Below, piece by piece: positions 46,584 through 57,415 of a stretch of DNA of 64,000 nt; position 1 is the stretch's first letter; each line of letters begins with the position of its first letter. The stretch covers positions 1 to 64,000 of the forward strand of contig JAUICG010000005.1 in NCBI GenBank assembly GCA_030427485.1, in the 5' to 3' direction. The position numbers were made by a program, and so were the translations under genes. Origin of the DNA: Gammaproteobacteria bacterium. GTDB taxonomy: Bacteria; Pseudomonadota; Gammaproteobacteria; Pseudomonadales; Halieaceae. The notes under the pieces are model-generated. The model did not search any database. It was not told where the DNA came from and was given only the letters and a program-made list of their open reading frames with translations.

Positions 46584-46659
46584 TGGTGCCCAGAGACAGA
46601 ATCGAACTGCCGACACGGGGATTTTCAATCCCCTGCTCTACCGACTGAGCTATCTGGGC
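46584..46659 (-). tRNA. tRNA-Phe (GAA)
   Basis: 76-nt cloverleaf including the encoded CCA. Acceptor stem GCCCAGA pairs with TCTGGGC; the D arm AGCTCAGTCGGTAGAGC and T arm with TTCGATTC are canonical. The anticodon stem-loop GGGGA-TTGAAAA-TCCCC gives anticodon GAA. It is followed by the yggX-mutY genes and a damaged copy of its 3' half lies at 36858. Confidence 0.95.
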
Positions 46660-46750
46660 GTAGTCGAGAAATGCTTGCGGAACCGCAAGTGGCGCGTATT
46701 AAACCCGTCTGCGCCGCACTAGTCAAGCCAGCACTGGGTAGAGGCCGGCC

Positions 46751-47023
46751 TCACTTGGAAGGGGGAACGTAACCCTCGGCCCTGTCGTACTCCTCGCCGG
46801 AAAAGTACTTGTCCATTTCGCCCTGCAGGTACTTCCTGGCCTCCGGATCCACCAGGCTCAGGTGTTTTTCGTTGATCAGCATGGTCTGGTGGGCCTGCCA
46901 GTCCTGCCAGGCCTGTTTGGAGACGGTTTCGAAGATCTCCTGACCTTTGGGGCCGGGGTACGGGGGGGCGTCCAGCCCTTCCATCTCCTTCTTGTACTTC
47001 TTGCAGTTCACCATGCGGGACAT
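46751..47023 (-). CDS. yggX: YggX, probable Fe(II)-trafficking / oxidative damage protection protein
   Basis: 90 residues, typical length. Starts [18 protein letters not shown] with conserved Cys7 and shows the signature [18 protein letters not shown] and [12 protein letters not shown]. Protects Fe-S enzymes and is linked to labile iron. It starts 2 bp after the mutY stop, and mutY-yggX coupling is common. Confidence 0.97.
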   Translation of the reverse strand: MSRMVNCKKYKKEMEGLDAPPYPGPKGQEIFETVSKQAWQDWQAHQTMLINEKHLSLVDPEARKYLQGEMDKYFSGEEYDRAEGYVPPSK

Positions 47024-47025
47024 CG

Positions 47026-48111
47026 TTAGTACTCCGTTCTCGGGGTGATTCGTGAATCAGCGCCGGCCAGTTGTGCCAGCAGTGAGGCGACCGGGGCCGC
47101 CAGGCCGATTTGCGGGGGTTGGCGCAGTTTATACCAGAGCTGCCCGGCGTCTTCCATTACTGCCTGCGGGGCGCTATGCAGCGCGACCATCACCGGCGTG
47201 ATATCCAGGTGATAGTGGCTGAACGTGTGGCGGAACGCGGCCTGCACCTCCACCGCGGCAGGCTCGGCGCCCCAGAGGTCGAGGCATCGCTTGCGGCCGC
47301 TGGCGGGGTCATCGATCTCGGGAAAGCACCACAGGCCGCCCCAGATGCCGCTGGCGGGGCGTTTTTCCAGCCAGACCTCGTCTGCGCCGCCGCGCACGAT
47401 CAGAAAGCAGGTCGACTTGACCGGCAGTGCCTTGCGCGGCTTCCTGCCGGGATAGGCATGTTGATCCCCGCTCGCCAGGGCCTGGCAATCTGCCGCCAGC
47501 GGGCAGCGTTCACAGTCGGGTGCCGCACGCGTGCACAGCGTCGCGCCCAGGTCCATCATCGCCTGGGTGTAATCCGCGCAGCGTCGTGTCGGCGTGTGCC
47601 GTTCGGCGATTTCCCACAGCTGCTGGTGCACCGCGGACTGCCCCGGCCAGCCAGCTACCCGGTGATAACGCGCCAGCACGCGTTTGACGTTGCCGTCGAG
47701 AATGCTGGCGCGCCGCCCGAACGCGATACTGAGGATAGCCCCCGCAGTCGAGCGCCCCACCCCGGGCAGCGCGCACAATCCGTCGAGCGTGTCCGGGAAC
47801 TGCCCCGCCAACACGTCTGCAATCTGCTTCGCCGCCCAGTGCAGGTTGCGCGCGCGGGCGTAATAACCCAGGCCCGTCCACAGGTGCAGCACCTCGTCCT
47901 CGGGCGCCCTTGCCAGCGCCTCTACATCGGGAAAGGCCGCCATAAACCGCTCGAAATACGGAATCACAGTTTTCACCTGCGTCTGCTGCAGCATGATCTC
48001 CGACACCCACACGCGGTACGCGCTGGTGTCGCGCTGCCAGGGCAGGTCCTTGCGCCCGTGCTGGTCGAACCATCCGAGGACGCGTTGGGCAAACGAGTCA
48101 GTGCTGTGCAT
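47026..48111 (-). CDS. mutY: MutY, A/G-specific adenine glycosylase
   Basis: 361 residues. Removes A opposite 8-oxoG. Catalytic Glu38 (EIMLQQTQV) and Asp139 ([10 protein letters not shown]) are present with the helix-hairpin-helix [10 protein letters not shown]. The 4Fe-4S cluster Cys follow the C-x6-C-x2-C-x5-C pattern ([18 protein letters not shown]). A C-terminal NUDIX-like domain ([15 protein letters not shown]) recognises 8-oxoG. First gene of the mutY-yggX unit. Confidence 0.98.
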   Translation of the reverse strand: MHSTDSFAQRVLGWFDQHGRKDLPWQRDTSAYRVWVSEIMLQQTQVKTVIPYFERFMAAFPDVEALARAPEDEVLHLWTGLGYYARARNLHWAAKQIADVLAGQFPDTLDGLCALPGVGRSTAGAILSIAFGRRASILDGNVKRVLARYHRVAGWPGQSAVHQQLWEIAERHTPTRRCADYTQAMMDLGATLCTRAAPDCERCPLAADCQALASGDQHAYPGRKPRKALPVKSTCFLIVRGGADEVWLEKRPASGIWGGLWCFPEIDDPASGRKRCLDLWGAEPAAVEVQAAFRHTFSHYHLDITPVMVALHSAPQAVMEDAGQLWYKLRQPPQIGLAAPVASLLAQLAGADSRITPRTEY

Positions 48112-48216
48112 AGAGGGGAAGCTGAATACTGTACTGGCGCGTCAGGATACTGGTTCACCTTGGGTTGTTCCAGTAAATGTAGTGATACCTCATGGGGAGT
48201 TATCGTGATGTCCAAG

Positions 48217-48344
48217 GCCTGAGGTATTGATTGGTGGCCGTGGGCGTGCGGCGACAGGACGTCGCCGCTCGAGCCTCGCCGGCCGCGCCTGCACATGGAA
48301 GTGCGCTTTTTGGCGGTCCACGGCCACCAATCAATACCTCAGGC
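48217..48344. repeat. 27-bp perfect inverted repeat with internal hairpin
   Basis: Arms at 48217-48243 and 48318-48344 are exact reverse complements (GCCTGAGGTATTGATTGGTG...). The 74-bp loop contains a smaller hairpin GCGGCGAC-N5-GTCGCCGC and an XhoI-like CTCGAG. The whole could fold as a long cruciform or RNA stem. The right arm runs directly into the tandem repeats. Confidence 0.75.
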
Positions 48345-48414
48345 TCTCTCGAGACACAGTCCCCCAGGCTCTCTCGAGACACAGTCCCCCAGGCTCTCTC
48401 GAGACACGGTCCCG
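48340..48414 (+). repeat. Three tandem 25-bp repeats
   Basis: Three consecutive copies of a unit beginning CAGGCTCTCTCGAGACAC; units 1 and 2 are identical, unit 3 differs at two positions. Each contains the palindrome TCTCGAGA. No spacer and copy number three exclude CRISPR. Together with the inverted repeat it fills the mutY-hisB gap, apart from a likely hisB promoter with TATAAT at 48468-48473. Confidence 0.8.
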
Positions 48415-48467
48415 CAGACCCGGCCGAGATGCAATAAAGTCCCGATGAATTCACCCCCACATTCCCC

Positions 48468-48473
48468 TATAAT
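48468..48473 (+). promoter_or_regulatory. Candidate -10 box (TATAAT) for hisB
   Basis: A consensus TATAAT 49 bp before the hisB ATG. No convincing -35 hexamer stands 16-18 bp upstream. Confidence 0.4.
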
Positions 48474-48521
48474 GACCGCCTTTTCGGGACAGCCCCCCGA
48501 TACGACCCGCTGGAGAACCCC

Positions 48522-49115
48522 ATGGCTGAACGCAAGGCCACGATCACGCGCAACACGCTGGAGACGCAGATCACCGTTTCGGTGAACCTCGACGGCACCG
48601 GCCAGGCCGAATTCGAGACCGGTCTCCCCTTCCTCGACCACATGCTCGACCAGGTCGCCCGTCACGGCATGATCGACATCAACATCAACGCGCAGGGCGA
48701 CCTGCACATCGATGCCCACCACACCGTCGAGGACATCGGCATCACCCTGGGCCAGGCCGTGGCCGAGGCCGTGGGCGACAAGAAAGGCATCCTGCGCTAC
48801 GGGCATGCCTATGTGCCGCTGGACGAGGCCCTGTCGCGGGTGGTGATCGACTTTTCAGGTCGCCCCGGGCTCGAGTTCAACGTGCCGTTTACCCGCGCCA
48901 CAGTCGGCGGCTTCGATGTCGACCTGTTCATGGAGTTCTTCCAGGGCTTTGTGAACCACGCGCTGGTGACCCTGCACGTCGATAACCTGCGTGGGGATAA
49001 CAGTCACCACCAGGCCGAGACCGTGTTCAAGGCATTCGGCCGCGCCGTGCGCATGGCGCTGTCGGCCGACCCGCGCATGGCCGGCGTCACGCCGTCCACC
49101 AAGGGCGTGTTGTAA
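48522..49115 (+). CDS. hisB: Imidazoleglycerol-phosphate dehydratase
   Basis: 197 residues, monofunctional HisB. Converts IGP to imidazole acetol phosphate in histidine synthesis. Two metal-binding HHxxE motifs are visible: DAHHTVED and [23 protein letters not shown] precedes the ATG. It is the first gene of hisBHAF. Confidence 0.98.
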   Translation: MAERKATITRNTLETQITVSVNLDGTGQAEFETGLPFLDHMLDQVARHGMIDININAQGDLHIDAHHTVEDIGITLGQAVAEAVGDKKGILRYGHAYVPLDEALSRVVIDFSGRPGLEFNVPFTRATVGGFDVDLFMEFFQGFVNHALVTLHVDNLRGDNSHHQAETVFKAFGRAVRMALSADPRMAGVTPSTKGVL

Positions 49116-49129
49116 CAGGAATCCCCGCT

Positions 49130-49780
49130 ATGAGTGGCATGGTCGCCGTGATCGATTACGGCATGGGCAATCTGCATTCCGTGGCCAGCGCGCTGCAGTA
49201 TGTGGGCGCCGATAAGGTTGTCGTCACCCACGATGCACAACTGATCCGCCAGGCTGATCGCGTGGTGTTCCCCGGTGTCGGCGCCATCCGCGATTGCATG
49301 TCCGAGATCCGCAGGTTGAAGTGCGATGAACTGCTGGCGCAGGCGCTGACCACCCAGCATGTGCCGGTACTGGCGATTTGCGTCGGCCTGCAGGCGCTGA
49401 TGGACCGCTCCGAGGAAAATGGCGGCGTGGATTGCCTGGGTATCATTCCCGGCGAGGTGCGCTTCTTCGGCAACCCGCTGACCGATGCCGCCGGGCAGCG
49501 CCTGAAAGTGCCGCACATGGGCTGGAACGAGGTGCGCCAGCACCGCGCTCACCCATTGTGGGCGGGCATCCCGGACATGACGCGTTTTTATTTCGTGCAC
49601 AGTTACTACGTGCACGCCGTGGACCGCGGCCTGCTCGCGGGCAGTGTGGAGTACGGCGTCAGCGCCGACGCCGCCCTGGCCCGTGACAACCTGTTCGCGG
49701 TGCAGTTTCACCCGGAAAAAAGCGCCGACGCCGGGCTCACCCTGCTGAAAAACTTTTTGCACTGGAACGGACAATGTTGA
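49130..49780 (+). CDS. hisH: Imidazole glycerol phosphate synthase, glutaminase subunit
   Basis: 216 residues, class I glutamine amidotransferase. Nucleophile Cys84 in AICVGLQAL, and His-Glu in VQFHPEKS. Supplies ammonia to HisF through a shared tunnel. 14 bp after hisB and overlapping hisA by 7 bp. Confidence 0.98.
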   Translation: MSGMVAVIDYGMGNLHSVASALQYVGADKVVVTHDAQLIRQADRVVFPGVGAIRDCMSEIRRLKCDELLAQALTTQHVPVLAICVGLQALMDRSEENGGVDCLGIIPGEVRFFGNPLTDAAGQRLKVPHMGWNEVRQHRAHPLWAGIPDMTRFYFVHSYYVHAVDRGLLAGSVEYGVSADAALARDNLFAVQFHPEKSADAGLTLLKNFLHWNGQC

Positions 49781-50508
49781 TTATCCCCGCGATCGATTTG
49801 AAAGACGGGCAGTGCGTACGCCTGCGCCAGGGTCTGATGGAAGACAGCACGGTATTCTCCGACGACCCGGTGGCGATGGCGGCGCGCTGGGTCGAGGCGG
49901 GGTGCCGGCGACTGCACCTGGTTGACCTCAACGGGGCGTTTGCCGGTGAGCCGGTGAACGGCGAGGTGGTGACCGCTATCGCGGCGGCCTACCCCGCGCT
50001 GCCGATACAGATCGGCGGCGGCATCCGCGACCTTCAGACGATCGAGTACTACATCAAGGCCGGGGTCAGCTACGTCATCATCGGCACCAGGGCGGTCAAG
50101 GAGCCGGAGTTCGTCGCGCGGGCCTGCGCCGCGTTTCCGGGCAGGGTGATTGTCGGGCTCGATGCGAAAGACGGGCTGGTCGCCACCGACGGCTGGGCCG
50201 AGGTGTCCGGCGTGCGCGCCACCGACCTCGCCCGCCGCTTCGAGTCCGACGGCGTGTCCGCGATTGTCTACACCGATATCGCGCGCGACGGCATGATGCA
50301 GGGCGTGAACGTGGCGGCGACGGTGGCGATGGCGCAGGCCTCCAGCATCCCGGTGATTGCCTCCGGCGGCATCACGGATATGGAAGACATTCGCGGCCTG
50401 CTGGCGGTGTCCAGCGCGGGAATCTGCGGTGCGATCACCGGTCGCGCGATCTACGAGGGCACGCTGGATGTGGCCCAGGCGCAGCGCCTCTGCGACGAGG
50501 CCGCCTGA
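49774..50508 (+). CDS. hisA: ProFAR isomerase
   Basis: 244 residues. TIM barrel with the phosphate loops [10 protein letters not shown] and IASGGITDM; catalytic Asp in AIDLKDG and in YTDIARDG. Carries out the Amadori rearrangement before IGP synthase. Overlaps hisH by 7 bp. Confidence 0.98.
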   Translation: MLIIPAIDLKDGQCVRLRQGLMEDSTVFSDDPVAMAARWVEAGCRRLHLVDLNGAFAGEPVNGEVVTAIAAAYPALPIQIGGGIRDLQTIEYYIKAGVSYVIIGTRAVKEPEFVARACAAFPGRVIVGLDAKDGLVATDGWAEVSGVRATDLARRFESDGVSAIVYTDIARDGMMQGVNVAATVAMAQASSIPVIASGGITDMEDIRGLLAVSSAGICGAITGRAIYEGTLDVAQAQRLCDEAA

Positions 50509-50510
50509 GC

Positions 50511-51284
<774 letters not shown>

Positions 51285-51300
51285 GAAACCGCCGCGCGAA

Positions 51301-52599
51301 TCAGGACTCTCCCGTGGACTTTCTGTCCCGCAAGCCCAGAATATTGAGGCCCTTCAGCAGCGCCAGCGCCTCGTACAACTGGTTGTCGTCGGTCAGCAGC
51401 GGGCTGGTCACGCGTTTCGTCCGCTTGCTCCCGCCATTGGCGTTGTCCAGGTGGCCGGACAGGTCCGCCTCGGTCACCCGGCGCGGGGTGTTGTGCGCGG
51501 TCACGGTGGCGCGCTCGACTTCGATATCGGGCACGATGCCCTCGGCCTGTATGGAGCGGCCATTGGGCGTGAAGTACAGTGCGGTGGTGAGCTTGATCGC
51601 CCGCGAGTCCGACAGCGGCAGCACGGTTTGCACTGATCCCTTGCCGAAACTCTGGGTGCCCATGATTACCGCGCGGCCGTGATCCTGCAGCGCGCCGGCG
51701 ACGATCTCCGAGGCGCTGGCCGAGCCCTGGTTGATCAGCACGACGATCGGCGCGCCGTCGGTGGCGTCGAGCGGGTCGGCGTCATAGTACAGGTCCGAGT
51801 TGGCGACCCGGCCCTCGGTGTACACCACGTTGCCGCCGTCCAGGAACAGGCCGGCCACGTCGACACTGGCGCGCAGAATGCCGCCGGGATTATTGCGCAG
51901 GTCCAGCACCAGGCCCTTGAGCTTCTCCTCGGACATCAGTTTCTTCAGCGCCTTGGCCACGTCCTTGCCGGTGCCGCTCTGGAACTGCGCCACGCGGATG
52001 TACCCGTAGCCCGGCTCCAGCCAGCTCTGGCGCACACTAGCGACCTTGATGGTATTGCGTACCAGGGTCACTTCAAACGGCTGGCTTTCGCCGGGGCGGC
52101 CGATCGAGAGCTCGATCTTGCTGCCCTTGGGGCCGCGCATTATCTCAATGGCCTCGTTGAGCGTCATGCCCTTCACCGGCACATTGCCCAGTTTGAGAAT
52201 GACATCGCCGCTGCGCAGACCGGCCTCCTCGGCCGGCGAACCGTCGATCGGTGAGATGATGGTGACGTAGCCGTTTTCCATGCCCACCTCCAGGCCCAGG
52301 CCGGTGAACTCGCCGGTGGTGGTGTCCTGCAGACTCTGGAACGCGTCCTCGGTGAGGTAGGTCGAATGCGGGTCCAGGCCCATCAACATGCCCTGTATCG
52401 CGTATTCCAGCAGCGTACTGTCGTCGATTTCCTCGACATATCCCTGCCGGATCTGGTTGAACACCTCGGCGAAGGTACGCAGCTCGTCGAGCGGCAACTG
52501 GCCTTGTTCCTCCACCGCTGAGAGGGGCGTGGAGATGGCCAGTGCGAATGCGGTGGCCACGCCCGCCAGGGCATTTCGGAGCGAGGTATCTGCGTGCAT
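51301..52599 (-). CDS. ctpA: S41 carboxy-terminal processing peptidase (CtpA/Prc-like)
   Basis: 432 residues from ATG 52599; an upstream GTG at 52635 is less likely. Signal peptide (ALAGVATAFALAISTPLSAV), PDZ domain (GLGLEVGMENGYVTIISPID), and the catalytic Ser in INQGSASASEIVAGA with the Lys in FGKGSVQTV. A periplasmic protease; in Pseudomonas CtpA works with an adaptor on cell-wall hydrolases. Same strand as envC and gpmI. Confidence 0.93.
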   Translation of the reverse strand: MHADTSLRNALAGVATAFALAISTPLSAVEEQGQLPLDELRTFAEVFNQIRQGYVEEIDDSTLLEYAIQGMLMGLDPHSTYLTEDAFQSLQDTTTGEFTGLGLEVGMENGYVTIISPIDGSPAEEAGLRSGDVILKLGNVPVKGMTLNEAIEIMRGPKGSKIELSIGRPGESQPFEVTLVRNTIKVASVRQSWLEPGYGYIRVAQFQSGTGKDVAKALKKLMSEEKLKGLVLDLRNNPGGILRASVDVAGLFLDGGNVVYTEGRVANSDLYYDADPLDATDGAPIVVLINQGSASASEIVAGALQDHGRAVIMGTQSFGKGSVQTVLPLSDSRAIKLTTALYFTPNGRSIQAEGIVPDIEVERATVTAHNTPRRVTEADLSGHLDNANGGSKRTKRVTSPLLTDDNQLYEALALLKGLNILGLRDRKSTGES

Positions 52600-52688
52600 G
52601 GGTATAGTCTGTAGACCGGTGGCCGGAAGGGCCACAGTCTACCTCATTCTTCCCCCTGAGCGCCAAGCCGGTTCCGCGCCGCCGCGCA

Positions 52689-53840
52689 TCAATTCGTACA
52701 CCAGGCCGTGGGGTCGATCGGCTTGCCATTGTGGCGGATTTCAAAGTACAGCGCGGCCCGCTCCTCGCCGCCGCTATTGCCCACGGTGCTGATCGGCGTG
52801 CCGACGGTCACCCACTCCCCGACCTCGCGCAGCAGGCTTTCATTGTGGGCGTAGAGGCTCATATAGCCGTCGCCGTGATCGATGATTAGCAGCAGGCCGG
52901 AGCCGCGCAACCAGTCGGCGTATACCACGCGGCCGTGGTGGATGGCCTGGACGGTGGTGCCCTCTTCGGCGGGAATGGTAACGCCCTGCCAGCGCATTTT
53001 GCCCTCGTTGCGTGAACGGCCGAACTGGTTGCTGGGTTTGCCGTCAATCGGCCAGGGCATTCGGCTTTTGGCGCTGTCGAAGGTGGCGTAGTTGTCCGGT
53101 GTCTCGAGGTCGACCACCGCCTCTTCGATTGCGCGCAGCAGGTCCTCGAGTTGTTTGCGATCCTCTTCTTTTTCCTTCAGCTGGGCGTTCCTCGAGCTGA
53201 TGCTGGCGCTGAGTTCTTCCAGCGCGAGTTTGCGGCTGGCCTGGGCGGTGGTGAGGTCGGCCTGCTGTTGCAGCAGGGTCTCGCCGCGTGTGGCCAGCTC
53301 GGCCTGTGTGCTGTCGATGCGCTGTTCCACTTCCTGGAGTTCCCGCAGTGTCTGTCGGTACTGGGCGAGCAGGGCGTTGCGGGCGCGGAAGAAATACCGG
53401 TAGTAGCCCAGCAAGCGGGCGACGGTATGCGGGTTCTCCTGGTTGAGCAGGATTTTGATTTCTCCCTGGCGGCCCATCTGCCAGGCGGTTTTCAGTTCCC
53501 GGGCGATGCGCGCCTGCTGTTTGTCGCGGGCTTTTTCCAGCTTCGGGCGCCGCACCTGGAGTTCCGCCAGTTCCTGCTCGCCACTCGCCAGCGCCTGTTG
53601 GTTCTCGGCGACCTGGCGTTGCAGCGCGCCCAGTTCCACCTCGGATTGCCGCAACTGCTGCTGTAATTCGTCATGGCGAAGGCTGGCGGCGGAGATCTCG
53701 CGCGAGATGTCCTGGATGTCCTCCTCGAGCTGCTGCAGCTGTTCGCGCGCTATTTCGGCATCGGACTGCGCCGGGGTCTGCATAGGAAGGGCGGCGAGCA
53801 GCAGCCCGAGCAGCCAGTGCCGGCGGTGTACGTCAGGCAT
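52689..53840 (-). CDS. envC: EnvC-type murein hydrolase activator
   Basis: 383 residues. Signal peptide then a long coiled coil (about 25-240, including QLQQLEEDIQDISREISAAS) and a C-terminal LytM/M23 domain. The LytM site is degenerate: the expected H-x-H is absent in ALYFEIRHNG, as in EnvC, which activates amidases at the division septum rather than cutting itself. It lies between gpmI (33 bp upstream) and ctpA. Confidence 0.93.
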   Translation of the reverse strand: MPDVHRRHWLLGLLLAALPMQTPAQSDAEIAREQLQQLEEDIQDISREISAASLRHDELQQQLRQSEVELGALQRQVAENQQALASGEQELAELQVRRPKLEKARDKQQARIARELKTAWQMGRQGEIKILLNQENPHTVARLLGYYRYFFRARNALLAQYRQTLRELQEVEQRIDSTQAELATRGETLLQQQADLTTAQASRKLALEELSASISSRNAQLKEKEEDRKQLEDLLRAIEEAVVDLETPDNYATFDSAKSRMPWPIDGKPSNQFGRSRNEGKMRWQGVTIPAEEGTTVQAIHHGRVVYADWLRGSGLLLIIDHGDGYMSLYAHNESLLREVGEWVTVGTPISTVGNSGGEERAALYFEIRHNGKPIDPTAWCTN

Positions 53841-53873
53841 TGCCGTTGGCCGGGAGGTGGTGGTCCGCGCCGG

Positions 53874-55430
53874 TCAAGCGGGCGCGGTAAACAGGCTATG
53901 GCCGGTCATTTCTGGCGGTTGCGGCAGGTCCATCAGGCCCAGCAGGGTCGGGGCGATATCCGCCAGGATTCCTCCGGAGGGCTGCAGCGCCAGCTTTTTC
54001 GCGCCGATATACACCAGTGGCACCAGCTCGGTGGTGTGCTGGGTGTGCTTCTGGCCGGAGGCGTAATCGAGCATTTGTTCGCAGTTTCCGTGGTCGGCTG
54101 TCACCAGCGCCTGGCCGCCGACCTGCAGCAGGGCCTGCTCTACGCGACCGAGGCACGCATCCAGTGTTTCAACGGCCTTCACGGCGGCCTCGAAGACCCC
54201 GGTGTGGCCGACCATATCGCCGTTGGCGTAATTGCAGACGATCAGGTCGTATTTTCCGGACGTGATGGCCTCCACCAGTTTGTCGGTGACTTCCGGGGCG
54301 CTCATCTGGGGTTGCAGGTCATAGGTGGCGACGTTGGGCGAGGCGATGAGCTGTCGGTCTTCGCCCGCGAACTGCGCTTCGCGGCCGCCGCTGAAAAAGA
54401 AGGTCACGTGGGCGTACTTCTCTGTCTCGGCGATGCGCAACTGGGTCATGTCGCGCCCGGCCAGGTACTCGCCGAGGACATTGACCAGTTCCTCGGGCCC
54501 GAATGCGCAACTGGTGGGGAGGTCGGCGGCGTACTCGGTGAGCGTGACGAAGTCGGCCAGGCGCGGGGTGACCCGGCGCTGGAAATGGTCGAACCGGGTG
54601 TCGACGAACGCGTGTGACAGTTGTCGCGCGCGATCGGAGCGAAAGTTCATGAACAGGACCGTGTCGCTATCGGCGATGACGGCGGCATCTTCCGGTTTGG
54701 CGGCGATGATCGTGGGCAGCACGAACTCGTCGTTTTCGTCGCGCGCGTAGGCATCGGCGAGGGCCTGGGCGGCACTGGCCGCGCAATGATCGGCGGCGCC
54801 TTCGGTGAGCATTCGGTAGGCGGCTTCGATACGGTCCCAGCGGTTGTCCCGGTCCATGGCGTAGTAGCGCCCGCAGATGCTGGCCGTGCGGCCGCAGCCG
54901 AGCTCGGCGAACAACGCGTCCGCTTTTTCCAGCGAGGGGCCCGCGCTGCGCGGCGGCGTATCGCGACCGTCGAGGAAGGCGTGCAGGTAAACGCGCCCGG
55001 CGCCGCGCTCCGCGGCCAGGCGAATGGCGGCGAAGATCTGCTCCTCGTGGCTGTGTACACCGCCCGGGGACAGCAGTCCGAACACGTGCACCGCGCCGCC
55101 GGCCGCGACTGCCTTGTCGATACCTGTGGTGAGGGCGCTGTTCCGGTTGAAACTGCCGTCACTGATTGCCTTGTCGATGCGGGTGATGTTCTGGTAGATC
55201 ACGCGGCCCGCCCCGAGGCTCATATGGCCTACCTCGGAATTCCCCATCTGCCCGCCCGGCAGGCCGACATCCTCACCGGAGGCGGAGATAAGCGTGTGCG
55301 GTGATTGCGCCCAGAGGCGATCCCACACCGGCGTGTCGGCACTGGCGATGGCGTTGTCCTTGCTCTCCTCACGGTAGCCCCAGCCATCCAGAACAATCAG
55401 GACAGTGGGCTTCTTGTTACTCTCGCGCAT
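53874..55430 (-). CDS. gpmI: 2,3-bisphosphoglycerate-independent phosphoglycerate mutase
   Basis: 518 residues from ATG 55430; an upstream extension to 55814 has no support. Alkaline-phosphatase-superfamily glycolytic enzyme with nucleophile Ser65 ([11 protein letters not shown]) and first metal Asp15 (VLDGWG); further ligands in DHGNCEQM and [10 protein letters not shown]. Head of gpmI-envC-ctpA, divergent from the rhodanese gene. Confidence 0.97.
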   Translation of the reverse strand: MRESNKKPTVLIVLDGWGYREESKDNAIASADTPVWDRLWAQSPHTLISASGEDVGLPGGQMGNSEVGHMSLGAGRVIYQNITRIDKAISDGSFNRNSALTTGIDKAVAAGGAVHVFGLLSPGGVHSHEEQIFAAIRLAAERGAGRVYLHAFLDGRDTPPRSAGPSLEKADALFAELGCGRTASICGRYYAMDRDNRWDRIEAAYRMLTEGAADHCAASAAQALADAYARDENDEFVLPTIIAAKPEDAAVIADSDTVLFMNFRSDRARQLSHAFVDTRFDHFQRRVTPRLADFVTLTEYAADLPTSCAFGPEELVNVLGEYLAGRDMTQLRIAETEKYAHVTFFFSGGREAQFAGEDRQLIASPNVATYDLQPQMSAPEVTDKLVEAITSGKYDLIVCNYANGDMVGHTGVFEAAVKAVETLDACLGRVEQALLQVGGQALVTADHGNCEQMLDYASGQKHTQHTTELVPLVYIGAKKLALQPSGGILADIAPTLLGLMDLPQPPEMTGHSLFTAPA

Positions 55431-55694
55431 GTTGATTCCGACCAGACAGGGGGTGTACACCGGGTTAAAGCGCGTTAGTTTAACCTGTCCGCGAGGGCAG
55501 TGCATTGTCTGTCTGGGCCATCGGCGATCGGGTTGCCGGCTTTGTGCGGTGGTTCCATTACGCGAAATCGCCCACTGGTTGCACTGTGGCAGACCCTGTA
55601 TACTTGCGCCCCTTAAATCGGTGGTACCCCCAATTGTCACCCGGTAGCCGCGGCTGCCTCCAACTGTCCTCAACAGGTAGCAACAAGTATAACC

Positions 55695-56108
55695 ATGGCA
55701 CTCTTTTTCGAATTTCTGGGTCAGCAGTGGATACTGGTGGCGGCCCTCCTGGCGGTTATCGTGATGCTGATCCTGCACGAATCGCGCAAGTCCGGTCCGT
55801 CGCTGTCGCCGCAACAGGCGATAAACCTGGTTAACGCCGAAGAGGGTGTTTTCCTGGATTTACGCGATGCCGCCGAGTTCAAGAAAGGGCATATCGTGAA
55901 CGCGAAGAATATACCGGCGGCCAAACTCGCGACGCGGCTGGCCGAACTGGACAAGTATAAAGACAAGCCGATTGTGCTGGTGTGCAAGATGGGCCAGCAG
56001 TCTGGCGCGGCGGGCAAGCAGCTCAAGGCCGGAAACTATTCCAAGGTCTACAAGATGTCGGGTGGCATGATGGAGTGGACCAACCTGCAGTTGCCGACAG
56101 TCGTCTGA
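55695..56108 (+). CDS. Membrane-anchored rhodanese-like protein (YibN-type)
   Basis: 137 residues: one N-terminal membrane segment ([15 protein letters not shown]) then a rhodanese domain with [15 protein letters not shown] and catalytic Cys in [10 protein letters not shown]. First of rhodanese-grxC-secB. 264 bp upstream contain TGTATACTTGCG, a possible promoter. Confidence 0.92.
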   Translation: MALFFEFLGQQWILVAALLAVIVMLILHESRKSGPSLSPQQAINLVNAEEGVFLDLRDAAEFKKGHIVNAKNIPAAKLATRLAELDKYKDKPIVLVCKMGQQSGAAGKQLKAGNYSKVYKMSGGMMEWTNLQLPTVV

Positions 56109-56123
56109 GCCCGGCAGTCTGTT

Positions 56124-56396
56124 ATGAGCCAGGGCGTCATCATGTATACCACGCAGTTTTGTCCCTACTGCATTCGCGCGCGCGGTCTGCTGGATGCCAA
56201 AGGCGTCGCCTACGAGGATATCGCGGTGGATCGCGACCCCCGTTTGCGCCAGGAAATGGCCAGCCGCAGCGGTCGCAACACGGTGCCGCAGATATGGATA
56301 GGCGGGCAGCACATCGGTGGCTGTGACGACATGATGTTGCTGGAACGCCATGGCCGTCTGGATGAAATGCTGGCGCGGGCAGGCGCCGCGCCCTGA
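56124..56396 (+). CDS. grxC: Glutaredoxin 3
   Basis: 90 residues. Redox motif CPYC (YTTQFCPYC), cis-Pro TVPQIWIG and GGCDDM, the class 1 glutaredoxin pattern. Reduces disulfides with glutathione. 15 bp after the rhodanese gene. Confidence 0.96.
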   Translation: MSQGVIMYTTQFCPYCIRARGLLDAKGVAYEDIAVDRDPRLRQEMASRSGRNTVPQIWIGGQHIGGCDDMMLLERHGRLDEMLARAGAAP

Positions 56397-56424
56397 ACTG
56401 ATTACACACAACGGAGGATGGCTA

Positions 56425-56904
56425 ATGGCCGATGAACAAGCAGCAGTGAACCAACAGCAGTTTTCGGTGCAGCGCATCTACATCAAGGATGTGTCTTTTG
56501 AGTCGCCGGCCACACCGGGCGTATTTAAAAAGCAGTGGCAGCCCAAGGTGAATGTCGACCTCAACACCAGGAGCAGCGCGATCGATGAGGAAGGCAACTT
56601 TGAAGTTGTGCTCGCGATAACCATCACTGCCAAGATCGAGGAGGAAACGGCCTTCCTGATCGAGGTACAGCAGGCGGGCATCTTCTATATCCGTGGCTTC
56701 GAGGGCGACGACCTGCGACGTATTCTCGGCACGGCGGCGCCCAATGTGCTGTTTCCCTACGCTCGCGAGATGATCGACTCGCTCTGCATCAAGGGCGCGT
56801 TCCCGGCGATCATGCTGGCGCCGGTCAACTTTGAAATGGTGTACCAGCAGGCTTTGGCACAGGCGCAGAATGCGGCTAAAGAGGGTTCTCCAGCCACGCA
56901 TTGA
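56425..56904 (+). CDS. secB: Export chaperone SecB
   Basis: 159 residues from ATG 56425 (GGAGG upstream). Tetrameric cytosolic chaperone handing preproteins to SecA. Motifs: FSVQRIYIKDVSFE, QPKVNVDLNT, LFPYAREMIDSL and MLAPVNFEMVY. Conserved neighbour of grxC. Confidence 0.98.
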   Translation: MADEQAAVNQQQFSVQRIYIKDVSFESPATPGVFKKQWQPKVNVDLNTRSSAIDEEGNFEVVLAITITAKIEEETAFLIEVQQAGIFYIRGFEGDDLRRILGTAAPNVLFPYAREMIDSLCIKGAFPAIMLAPVNFEMVYQQALAQAQNAAKEGSPATH

Positions 56905-56918
56905 TTGTAAGCGCTTAC

Positions 56919-57383
56919 TTATTCCATCCCGGGAAAGCCCAGCTGCCGCAGACCCTCGTAGACGACCAGGGCGGCCGCATTGCTGAGGTTGAGGCTGCGG
57001 CTGGTGTGTTTCATCGGGATGCGGATGGTGTGGGCCGCTCCCATCTGCTCTAGCACGGTCGCGGGCAGGCCGCGGGTTTCCGGTCCGAACAGTAGCGCAT
57101 CGCCGGCCTGGTAGCGGGGCTGGTGATAGAGGTTTCCGCCCCGGGTTGTCGCGGCGAAAATCCTGGGCTTGCCGTGTCGCAGGCGAAAGTGCTCCAGGTC
57201 CGGGTAGAGCTGTACATCCGCGAACTCCCGGTAGTCGAGGCCGGCGCGACGCATTTTCTTGTCATCCAGGTCGAAACCCAGCGGCTCTATCAGGTGGAGC
57301 GAACACCCGGTGTTCGCGCACAGACGAATAATATTGCCGGTATTGGGTGGAATTTCCGGCTCATACAGTACGATCTTGAACAT
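56919..57383 (-). CDS. trmL: tRNA (cytidine/uridine-34 2'-O)-methyltransferase
   Basis: 154 residues. SPOUT fold: NIIRLCANTG near the start, LLFGPETRGLP, and the trefoil-knot signature IPMKHTSRSLNLSNAAALVVYE. Methylates the wobble 2'-OH of tRNA-Leu. Convergent with secB; a 12-bp palindrome GTAAGCGCTTAC fills the gap. Confidence 0.96.
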   Translation of the reverse strand: MFKIVLYEPEIPPNTGNIIRLCANTGCSLHLIEPLGFDLDDKKMRRAGLDYREFADVQLYPDLEHFRLRHGKPRIFAATTRGGNLYHQPRYQAGDALLFGPETRGLPATVLEQMGAAHTIRIPMKHTSRSLNLSNAAALVVYEGLRQLGFPGME

Positions 57384-57415
57384 ATCCCGGGGCGGTGCCA
57401 GCGTGTATTGGTTTC

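Noticed and set aside
48340-48414. Tandem repeats as CRISPR
   Set aside because: Units are directly adjacent with no spacers, and no cas genes are present.
53874-55814. Extended start of gpmI at 55814
   Set aside because: The 128-residue extension has no similarity and overlaps the start of the rhodanese gene; ATG 55430 fits the family.
56907-56918. GTAAGCGCTTAC palindrome between secB and trmL
   Set aside because: Only 12 bp with no T-run; could be chance.
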